5,300 nucleotides of DNA from UBA12567 sp964598425 (GTDB taxonomy: Bacteria > Planctomycetota > Phycisphaerae > Phycisphaerales > SM1A02), in assembly GCA_964598425.1 (NCBI GenBank), contig CAZRBV010000077.1, positions 1-5,300 on the forward strand, written 5' to 3'. A model generated the notes under the pieces. That model worked only from the letters and a program-made list of their open reading frames with translations, did not search any database and was not told where the DNA came from. This document shows, in pieces, positions 1 to 5,300 of this stretch. A program made the translations under genes and the position numbers. Positions within the stretch are counted from its first letter, which is position 1; each line of letters starts with the position of its first letter.

Positions 1-1
1 C

Positions 2-64
2 TATTGCAAACTCGATACAGCCGCGATGGTTGCGGTGTGGAGGTGGTTGGATGGGCAGGTTTGA
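2..64 (+). CDS. C-terminal tail of a DUF2779-like predicted exonuclease (partial, start outside window)
   Basis: Only the last 20 codons and the TGA stop (62-64) are present. The fragment begins YCKLDTAAM and ends WLDGQV. A Tyr-x-x-x-Asp pattern (Y1 and D5 of the visible part) followed by a short hydrophobic helix is what I recall at the extreme C-terminus of DUF2779 proteins. There it would be motif III of a DEDD-type, RNase H-fold 3'-5' exonuclease. DUF2779 is often joined to a Cas4-like PD-(D/E)XK nuclease domain, but whether that applies here cannot be seen. The gene ends 66 bp before the phosphoesterase, on the same strand, so cotranscription is plausible. The call rests on a very short match from memory. 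Another frame (from 3 to the TGA at 132-134) is also open but looks less protein-like. Confidence 0.5.
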   Translation, partial: YCKLDTAAMVAVWRWLDGQV

Positions 65-130
65 GAACGTGAATCTGACGCACTTGAGATCCGTGTTCTG
101 CGGCACCCAATCGCATGCAGGAGGCACGCC
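65..130 (+). other. Short intergenic gap before the phosphoesterase gene
   Basis: These 66 bp separate the upstream stop codon from the phosphoesterase start. I see no stable hairpin followed by a T-run, so no intrinsic terminator. I also see no convincing -35/-10 pair: the two TTGAGA hexamers at 61-66 and 84-89 have no good -10 partner. The only clear element is the ribosome binding site at 119-124. The gap is therefore compatible with readthrough from the upstream gene, although a weak internal promoter cannot be excluded. Confidence 0.5.
119..124 (+). promoter_or_regulatory. Ribosome binding site of the phosphoesterase gene
   Basis: A perfect AGGAGG lies 6 nt before the ATG at 131. It fixes that start codon and implies strong translation initiation for the first complete gene of the window. 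Confidence 0.85.
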
Positions 131-1420
131 ATGAAGTTGCTCGTTGCTGGAGACATTCACATGGGGCGTTCGTCCACGCGGGTGCCTGACGCGAGTTCGG
201 ATGACATCTCCTCGCGGGCCGCATGGGGGCGGATTGTGAAGTTGGCGGTCGACCGGAAGGTAGACGCGGTTTGCTTGACCGGAGATGTGGCGGATGGGAA
301 CAACCGGTACTTCGCGGCGATCACCCCACTGCGGGATGGTCTCCAGCAACTTGGCAGCGATGGAATCAACACGTACGCCGTATCAGGCAACCACGACCAC
401 ATTGTCATGGCGGAGCTTGCGCGGGACACCGGCAGTGCGCTCACCCTCTTGGGACAGGGCGGACAGTGGGAGTCAGTGAGAGTGGAGGGACGCGATCGGT
501 CTGTGGAGCTGATCGGGTGGTCGTACCCGTCCGAGCATGTGGTGGATTCGCCGTTGGGTCAACTCCCGCAACCCGCCGCAGGCGATGGTGACATGCCGCG
601 AGTGGTCCTGCTCCACTGCGACTTGGGGCAGGCGGCGAGCAGGTACATTCCCATGTCAATAGAACAACTGCGTGCAAGAGACGACATTGGCCTATGGCTG
701 TTTGGCCACTTGCATGGCCACCAGATGCATTCGCTCAACGGTGACAACAAGGCGGTGTACCCGGGCTCGCCGCAGGCGCTTGACTTCGGTGAGCAAGGGC
801 GACACGGGTGTGTGCTGGCAGAATTGACAGGCGCTGGATGGGAACTCGAGTTCATTCCACTGTCAACCGTCGAGTACATCGTGTTCGAGATCGACCTTGC
901 CGATGGGCAGGAGGATCCGTCCGCAGACTGGAAGGACAAGGTTGGAGCCAAGGTGGACGAGAAGGTCAACGCGTTGAAGGAGGGGAACAAGGGGCTGCAG
1001 CATGTGGCTGCGCGAATCAAGTTGACTGGACTCACTCAACACGCCTCAGACGTTCGTCGGCGTTACGGGGAGCTGGATCAGCTCGGTGGTCTCAGGTCAC
1101 AAGCGAATCTCCAACTGCATATCGACGCTATCGACCCGCAAGTACTTCCACCCATGCGATTGCAGGAGCAGGCGAACAAGACTGATGCCATAGGTCGTCT
1201 TGCCGGGATTGCCTTGAGACACGACATCGATGATGACCTCCGCGAGGACGTGCGGCGTGTCATGGGCCTCGCCCGTGATAACACATACTTCAGAGTGCTG
1301 TTCGGGCATCAGAATGGCGCAGATCACATGGACCTTACAGATGACAGAGTGGATGACATGATTCGCCAGCAAGCGATGCGTATTCTGACGGCCTTGCATC
1401 AGAAGGGGCGACTCGAATGA
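131..1420 (+). CDS. SbcD/Mre11-type calcineurin-like metallophosphoesterase (DNA exonuclease subunit)
   Basis: This 429-residue protein has the complete metal-binding motif set of the SbcD/Mre11 nucleases. D8-x-H10 occurs in GDIHMG, D52 in GDVAD, N87-H88-D89 in GNHD, H162 in LLHCD, and H193-x-H195 in GHLH. A YPGS loop (210-213), typical of SbcD, follows. In this family two Mn ions held by these residues cut DNA ends, usually when partnered with an SMC-like ATPase. Residues 1 to about 245 form the catalytic domain. About 246-335 could be the capping domain. The helical tail (about 345-429) is a candidate ATPase-docking region, by analogy with Mre11. The length is close to that of E. coli SbcD. 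No signal peptide or membrane segment is visible, so it should be cytoplasmic. Its stop overlaps the start of the SMC-like ATPase gene by 4 nt, which marks that protein as its partner. YhaO-like is an alternative label, so no symbol is assigned. Confidence 0.92.
   Translation: MKLLVAGDIHMGRSSTRVPDASSDDISSRAAWGRIVKLAVDRKVDAVCLTGDVADGNNRYFAAITPLRDGLQQLGSDGINTYAVSGNHDHIVMAELARDTGSALTLLGQGGQWESVRVEGRDRSVELIGWSYPSEHVVDSPLGQLPQPAAGDGDMPRVVLLHCDLGQAASRYIPMSIEQLRARDDIGLWLFGHLHGHQMHSLNGDNKAVYPGSPQALDFGEQGRHGCVLAELTGAGWELEFIPLSTVEYIVFEIDLADGQEDPSADWKDKVGAKVDEKVNALKEGNKGLQHVAARIKLTGLTQHASDVRRRYGELDQLGGLRSQANLQLHIDAIDPQVLPPMRLQEQANKTDAIGRLAGIALRHDIDDDLREDVRRVMGLARDNTYFRVLFGHQNGADHMDLTDDRVDDMIRQQAMRILTALHQKGRLE
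1403..1408 (+). promoter_or_regulatory. Ribosome binding site of the SMC-like ATPase gene, inside the phosphoesterase gene
   Basis: A purine-rich AAGGGG lies 8 nt before the ATG at 1417, which overlaps the TGA of the preceding gene (ATGA, 1417-1420). This supports 1417 as the start over the in-frame ATG at 1432 (Met6), which has no comparable upstream site. The overlap suggests translational coupling of the two subunits. Confidence 0.7.
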
Positions 1421-4400
1421 GCGTGGACGGCATGCATGTGAAACGGCTTGAGTTGCACGGTCTCCCCGGCTTCCCGATCGGGAGTGGCGGAGTCGTCGAA
1501 GAGTTTGCAAAGCAACTGACCCTGATTTCCGGGCGGAATGGTTCAGGCAAGACGACAATGGCTCGAGCCATCGCATCAATCCTCTGGCCAGAGAACAGTT
1601 CACTCGGATCGGGCCACATCAGTGGGCGCATTGCCGTGGGCGATGCGACGTACGAGGTTGAGCGTGGCTTGGATGGGAATTGTGTCTGGACGCAGGATGG
1701 TGCGCAGCGGGAGGCATTGACGCTCGGGGATGCGTGGATGGGTCGGCTGTCGCGAGTTTCGCTTGTGGATCTGCTTGACCACGAGGATGAAGTAGGAAGC
1801 AAGTTTTCTCACCGCATGAGTGAGCTCCTGGCGGGAGGCGTGAATTGGGACGAGGTGCAGGAAGATGCTGGGCTGAATGAGGCGATCGGGGGGCATGGAA
1901 CTGCGGCTCGCGAGTTGAGAGAAGCCGACACCGAGTTGGGGAAGAAAAAGAAGGCGGCGCACGAAAATGCGAAGCTCGAGCAAAAAGCGGAAACAGCCCG
2001 TAAAAAGCTGGGAGATGCGAAGGTCGCCAGGGCGGATCACAAAGCGTGCACTGACGAGCTTGCCCGGCGTGAAGCTGCACAAGACCATCACGCTGCCAAA
2101 GAGAAAAAGGAGGGGATCAAGAAGAAGTACCCCGGCGTCTCTCAATTGCACGACGATGACAAACAGCAACTGGAGACACGTCTGCTCAATCTTCGGGCGG
2201 CGAAAGAGGTTAGTAAAGCTGCTAAAAAAGAACTGGAGCGTAATGGCCAATGGCCGACGTTCAAGGAATTGCCCTTCGTTGCTGACAGACTCACGATCTG
2301 CGATGAGGATAGGCAAACGATCGGAGACGCATTTGCACAGTGGAGAGAGGCGAATGAGGCCGCCAAAACCCGGCAGGATGCCGTAGGTCGTCTCGAGGGT
2401 GATGAGAAGGCTGCCAAAGGCCGGGTGGCGAAAGCACTAGGTGAAAACTGGGTCGACCACGAGTTGTACCCCATTTGTCAGCGTGTGGGCAACGACGACC
2501 TCGTGACGCTTGCGCAGGCATCCGCCAATGCTCGGGGGTGGTCCGAAGCGCACGCGATTGCCGTTGGCTTGCGTCAGGACGGATTGGGGGGCGACGATGT
2601 TGGTGAGGTGGCGGATTCTGCGATCGACCCCAATGAGTTGCAAACCGATGTGAATTTTGTGATCGAACCGCTGCAGCAAACGGGGGCAGCGTGGGGCCGC
2701 CGTGCTGTTGGGGCGATGTTGTTGGTTGCAGTGGCAGCAGCAGTCACTGCGAGTGTGGCGGCAGTTGCATCGGAGAGTTCGGCCGGCGTTGTGGTTGTCG
2801 CGTCAGTGGTGAGTGCGGTGGCCGCTGGCCTGCTCGGCTGGACCGCGTGGCGAGCAGGCACTGCGGAGCGGGCGAGGCGGGCTATGCTTGCGCGGCCGGC
2901 GGCAGAGGCTGTCCAGGGTGACGCGTCAGGCAATGTGTTTATGCGAGTGGAGGAGTTGGTCAGGTCTCTAAGGCGTACCGCGAGAGGGGAGGCAGAAGTC
3001 GCCGTGGCCCGCAGCCTCGATACACAAGCCAGGGGCCAATGCAGCGCCTTTAGGGGGGCATACCTTGAGCAAATCGGCTCAGAGCCGCCGGATGAGTTGC
3101 AAAGCCCACAGTGGGACTTTCTGCATCGCATTGGCGGCCTCATCAGAGCCCACGACAACGCTGGTCCTTTGCTGAATCAAGCAAAAGCGGAACTGAACGG
3201 GGCGAAGGATCGGGTCGGAGCCGCTGAGAAGACGATCAAGCAGACGATGAAACGTTACTGTGGCGAAGTTTCTGCCGCTGGCAATGAGCTCATCGAGTAT
3301 GTCAATGAATTCCTGGCGGTCGCGGGACTTTGGGGGGAACTGCTCACCAAAGAGGGGTCTGTAAATGAGTGTAAGAAGAACTTGAAGGAGTTCTGTGACC
3401 GACTGCTCCTGAAGTGTGAGCCCGTAGAGCAACCACAGGAGTCGTTCAACACGCTGTGGCAACAGAAGGAAACGTATTCGCAGGCCTGCGCTGACATCAT
3501 TATTGCGCGGGAACGCATGTGCCAGGAGCGCGGGGCGCCTCAAGATAAGTACAGCAGAGAGCCGAATGAGGCCCTCCAAGCCCGTTTGCAGGAGAGTGAA
3601 TACGCAACCGAAGAGCACATCACACAGCTTACGGAGACACGAGCTACGGTGCAGACGAAGCTGAACGCTGCCAGCGCGGACTACTCCATTGAGAAGGCGA
3701 TAGCCGATGAGGAGGCGAAGCGAGCAAAGCTGATGTCGCTGGCCGAGAAGAGCCAGCAACTGGAAGCTGGCAAGGCGGTTCTTCAGTGGCTTCGCAAGCA
3801 GGTCAATGACGAAGAAATGCCAGGTCTCGTCCAAAGGGCCAACGGCTGGCTAAGCAGTTTCACGAATGGCGGTTTGCAGATCGAGCATCAGGCTGGTCAG
3901 GCGGCGGACCAAGTTCTTGTGGCCGATGGTGGAGGGGCGAGACGTCGGCCGCTCAGTCAGACCTCAGATGGTGAACGCGTGCAGATTCTCCTCGCTGTCC
4001 GGTTGGCACTTATTGAGGAGTTTGGTGGCGATGCCGTGCCACCGCTCATCCTTGATGAGGTTCTGGCCAATGCGGATGACGAGCGTGCGAGTGCGATCAT
4101 CGATGCCGTACTCAAGATCTGCCGCGCGGGCAGGCAGGTGATCTACCTGTCCGCGCAGGATGACGAGATTGGCAAGTGGCGGGCGGCGGTGGAAGGACTT
4201 TCTGGCGAGGGCGAGCGCGTTGACTTTTCGGAAATCCGAATGGATGACATCCGTCATGACGATGGCACACCGATGGGCCGCATTGCCATTGCGGCTCGCC
4301 AGGCGCAGGCACCGCCAGAGCCGGGCGCCCTGCCGGATGAGCAGTATCTCAAGGCCATCGGCGGAAGGCCGTTTGATCTCCTCAATGGCGGGCTTTGGCC

Positions 4401-4959
4401 GGATTTGTCTATCTGGTATCTGTTTCCCTCACAAGAGATCTGCACACCACTACTAGGCACTGGAATCCGGACCGCGGGTCAAGTGAAAACGCTCCTCCGG
4501 CACGGTGCCCTCGGCATCGCCGGGGCCGCCGATGAAATGGCTCGCACACATTGCCGTGCGATTGAGTTAGTGGATACCAAACTGCGTCGGAACCGCGTCA
4601 CTGTACCTATGCTCGATGGGTTTGATTGGGGCCGTGGCGAAAAGGCCAACACATACCTGCGAGCCATTACGAGTCATCTCACGGCGAGTGGTGGCAATGC
4701 CAGGGAGTTACTCGAGGCGCTGGAGGGAGGAGGTCTCGATCTTCCCGGATGGGGGCCAAGGAGAACAGACAAGCTGAAGGAGCATTTGCAAGAGAAGCTT
4801 GAGGATTTGAGCGAGCAGCCTCTCGCCAGCGGAGACGTGCTTGCGCAGGTGCTCGGACAGCTGGGAGAAGCCGGAGGCAACCTGGAAGATGGGTGGCTTG
4901 AGTGGGTGGTTGCCGAACTGGAGCCACCGCAAGATGCTGGTGGCGAGGGGCATAACTAG
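1417..4959 (+). CDS. SMC/Rad50/SbcC-like ATPase with central membrane hairpin and C-terminal extension
   Basis: This 1180-residue protein has a split ABC-type ATPase head. Walker A is GRNGSGKTT (39-47). The signature is LSQTSDGER (846-854), in place of the classical LSGGE. Walker B is LILDE (877-881, catalytic E881). A D-loop-like segment is at 884-887. The switch position reads YLSAQDDE (910-917), with Q914 where Rad50/SbcC have His. Between the half-heads, Lys/Glu/Ala-rich coiled coil covers about 165-275 and 300-340, then about 480-540, 580-615 and 685-800. No CxxC zinc hook is present. Two hydrophobic helices (430-451 and 456-478) lie near the midpoint instead. A further extension runs from about 965 to 1180. 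It probably works with the overlapping phosphoesterase as an ATP-gated DNA-end nuclease, possibly at the inner membrane. The closest comparisons from memory are uncharacterised SMC-like ATPases next to SbcD-like genes, and YhaN-type proteins. The fold is near certain; the biological role is unknown. Confidence 0.9.
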   Translation: MSVDGMHVKRLELHGLPGFPIGSGGVVEEFAKQLTLISGRNGSGKTTMARAIASILWPENSSLGSGHISGRIAVGDATYEVERGLDGNCVWTQDGAQREALTLGDAWMGRLSRVSLVDLLDHEDEVGSKFSHRMSELLAGGVNWDEVQEDAGLNEAIGGHGTAARELREADTELGKKKKAAHENAKLEQKAETARKKLGDAKVARADHKACTDELARREAAQDHHAAKEKKEGIKKKYPGVSQLHDDDKQQLETRLLNLRAAKEVSKAAKKELERNGQWPTFKELPFVADRLTICDEDRQTIGDAFAQWREANEAAKTRQDAVGRLEGDEKAAKGRVAKALGENWVDHELYPICQRVGNDDLVTLAQASANARGWSEAHAIAVGLRQDGLGGDDVGEVADSAIDPNELQTDVNFVIEPLQQTGAAWGRRAVGAMLLVAVAAAVTASVAAVASESSAGVVVVASVVSAVAAGLLGWTAWRAGTAERARRAMLARPAAEAVQGDASGNVFMRVEELVRSLRRTARGEAEVAVARSLDTQARGQCSAFRGAYLEQIGSEPPDELQSPQWDFLHRIGGLIRAHDNAGPLLNQAKAELNGAKDRVGAAEKTIKQTMKRYCGEVSAAGNELIEYVNEFLAVAGLWGELLTKEGSVNECKKNLKEFCDRLLLKCEPVEQPQESFNTLWQQKETYSQACADIIIARERMCQERGAPQDKYSREPNEALQARLQESEYATEEHITQLTETRATVQTKLNAASADYSIEKAIADEEAKRAKLMSLAEKSQQLEAGKAVLQWLRKQVNDEEMPGLVQRANGWLSSFTNGGLQIEHQAGQAADQVLVADGGGARRRPLSQTSDGERVQILLAVRLALIEEFGGDAVPPLILDEVLANADDERASAIIDAVLKICRAGRQVIYLSAQDDEIGKWRAAVEGLSGEGERVDFSEIRMDDIRHDDGTPMGRIAIAARQAQAPPEPGALPDEQYLKAIGGRPFDLLNGGLWPDLSIWYLFPSQEICTPLLGTGIRTAGQVKTLLRHGALGIAGAADEMARTHCRAIELVDTKLRRNRVTVPMLDGFDWGRGEKANTYLRAITSHLTASGGNARELLEALEGGGLDLPGWGPRRTDKLKEHLQEKLEDLSEQPLASGDVLAQVLGQLGEAGGNLEDGWLEWVVAELEPPQDAGGEGHN
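2704..2850 (+). other. Predicted transmembrane hairpin in the middle of the SMC-like ATPase
   Basis: The segment encodes residues 430-478. It contains two Ala/Val/Leu-rich stretches (430-451 and 456-478) with no charge, separated by a very short SESS turn. R428 and R429 precede the first helix, and R479, R485, R487 and R488 follow the second. Under the positive-inside rule, both coiled-coil arms would lie in the cytoplasm and the turn outside. The segment is close to the midpoint between the two ATPase half-heads, where Rad50 has its zinc hook and SMC its hinge. An Ala/Val-rich soluble helical hairpin is the alternative reading. Confidence 0.75.
4309..4956 (+). other. C-terminal extension of the SMC-like ATPase with helix-hairpin-helix-like segments
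   Basis: Classical SbcC and Rad50 end shortly after the switch region, but this protein continues for about 215 residues (965-1180). A Pro-rich linker (APPEPGALP) leads into a mostly helical region. It has two segments of the kind seen in helix-hairpin-helix DNA-binding folds: LGTGIRTAGQV (1013-1023) and LPGWGPRRTDKL (1109-1120). From memory, an extension of this type also occurs in other uncharacterised SMC-like ATPases paired with SbcD-like proteins, so it is probably a family trait and not a recent fusion. DNA binding is an inference. Confidence 0.55.
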
Positions 4960-5000
4960 TCCAATTCGCGCCAATCCTACTGCATGTAAGGAGCGTTGAA
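4960..5000 (+). other. 41-bp gap before the BRCT gene, no terminator seen
   Basis: The gap contains no inverted repeat with a T-run and no recognisable promoter. It ends in the ribosome binding site of the next gene. Its shortness and shared direction favour transcription of the BRCT gene with the ATPase gene. Confidence 0.55.
4987..4993 (+). promoter_or_regulatory. Ribosome binding site of the BRCT gene
   Basis: TAAGGAG lies 7 nt before the ATG at 5001. It is a strong Shine-Dalgarno match and supports this short reading frame as a real gene with its own translation start. Confidence 0.8.
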
Positions 5001-5297
5001 ATGACCAAACAAGAAACCGAAGTCATCGGCACCGCCTTCAAAGGCGAAGTCGTCGTGGTCACGGGCCACTTCGGAAGCGGCATCCCGCAGCGTGTGCTGC
5101 GAGAAATGGTCGTCGCGTGCTGTGGCCAGGCGCGGACGTCGTTGAGTGGGAAGGTGACACTCGTCGCCGTGGGCGGCAAGCCCGGGTGCGTGCCGCCGCG
5201 GGCGAGTACGGCAATTGAACGGGAAGCGCGAGCGCGTGGCATTCCGACCATCACCGAGCACGAATTCATCGAACGACTGAAACAGGATCTTGCATAG
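5001..5297 (+). CDS. Small stand-alone BRCT-domain protein
   Basis: This 98-residue protein is almost entirely one BRCT domain of the type found at the C-terminus of bacterial NAD-dependent DNA ligase. The first strand is FKGEVVVVTGHF (13-24). Helix 1 (about 28-40) follows, then a CGQ turn (41-43) where many BRCT domains have GG. The central strand is VTLVAVG (52-58), followed by a Lys-Pro-Gly loop (60-62). A helix rich in Ala/Arg/Glu leads to GIPTITEHEFIERL (80-93), which corresponds to the ligase-type GIpxisEexFxxLL end. No catalytic domain, signal peptide or membrane segment is present. BRCT domains bind DNA ends, phosphopeptides or other BRCT domains, so an adaptor or end-recognition role beside the nuclease-ATPase pair is reasonable but unproven. 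The gene has its own strong ribosome binding site, follows the ATPase gene by 41 bp, and is complete, ending 3 bp before the window edge. Confidence 0.85.
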   Translation: MTKQETEVIGTAFKGEVVVVTGHFGSGIPQRVLREMVVACCGQARTSLSGKVTLVAVGGKPGCVPPRASTAIEREARARGIPTITEHEFIERLKQDLA

Positions 5298-5300
5298 GGG

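Noticed and set aside
61..89. Two TTGAGA hexamers as candidate -35 promoter elements
   Set aside because: The best -10 candidate at suitable spacing matches only about half of the consensus, so no promoter is called.
51..134. Possible small plus-strand gene starting at ATG 51 and overlapping the phosphoesterase start
   Set aside because: It would have 27 codons, no recognisable motif and no good ribosome binding site. The DUF2779-like tail explains the first half of this stretch better.
1600..2316. Long minus-strand open frame opposite the ATPase gene (238 codons)
   Set aside because: It lies wholly inside a well-supported plus-strand gene. Its translation is low in domain-like features, and it has no convincing ribosome binding site. 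It is a compositional shadow.
3079..3834. Minus-strand open frame of 251 codons opposite the second coiled-coil arm
   Set aside because: The Leu/Arg-rich translation is what reversed Glu/Lys/Gln/Ala-rich coiled-coil codons produce. There is no recognisable motif, and it overlaps a confident gene.
1417..4959. Zinc hook (CxxC) in the ATPase coiled coil
   Set aside because: Cysteines occur singly or widely spaced (for example C652 and C660). No CxxC pair is present at the apex.
4679..5269. Minus-strand open frame of 196 codons spanning the end of the ATPase gene and the BRCT gene
   Set aside because: It covers two genes that have clear domains and ribosome binding sites. Its own translation is Pro/Arg/Ser-rich without motifs.
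1..5300. CRISPR array, tRNA, transposon ends or long direct repeats
   Set aside because: Reading through the window showed no regularly spaced repeats, cloverleaf-like segment or paired terminal inverted repeats. Coding sequence fills nearly all of it.

Overview
The window reads as bacterial chromosomal or island DNA. The GC content is moderately high, the genes are tightly packed on the plus strand, and every complete gene has a Shine-Dalgarno sequence. Nothing in the sequence fixes the species. I saw no tRNA, rRNA, CRISPR array, insertion sequence or convincing terminator. All supported genes point the same way and look like part of one operon that begins before the window and may continue after it.

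Layout: positions 2-64 hold the last 20 codons of an upstream gene whose tail resembles the C-terminus of DUF2779-type predicted nucleases. After a 66-bp gap comes a complete SbcD/Mre11-type metallophosphoesterase (131-1420). Its stop codon overlaps the start of a large SMC/Rad50-like ATPase (1417-4959) in an ATGA junction. After a 41-bp gap with a good ribosome binding site comes a 98-residue protein that is essentially one BRCT domain (5001-5297).

The central pair is a nuclease plus coiled-coil ATPase module, distantly like SbcCD/Mre11-Rad50. It differs from the classical complex in several ways. The ATPase has no CxxC zinc hook. In its place, close to the middle of the coiled-coil region, is a predicted two-helix membrane hairpin. 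The usual switch histidine is replaced by glutamine. There is also a C-terminal extension of about 215 residues beyond the ATPase head, with helix-hairpin-helix-like segments. From memory, these traits match an uncharacterised family of 'SMC-like' ATPases encoded next to SbcD-like phosphoesterases. The YhaO/YhaN pair of Bacillus subtilis is another comparison.

The most interesting point is the combination: an Mre11-like nuclease, a Rad50-like ATPase that is probably membrane-anchored, and a free BRCT protein, behind what looks like a DEDD-type exonuclease. In eukaryotes the third partner of Mre11-Rad50 (Nbs1) carries BRCT domains, so the parallel is worth testing, though it may be convergent or coincidental. 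A role in repair or degradation of DNA ends, or in defence against foreign DNA, is inferred and not shown by the sequence.
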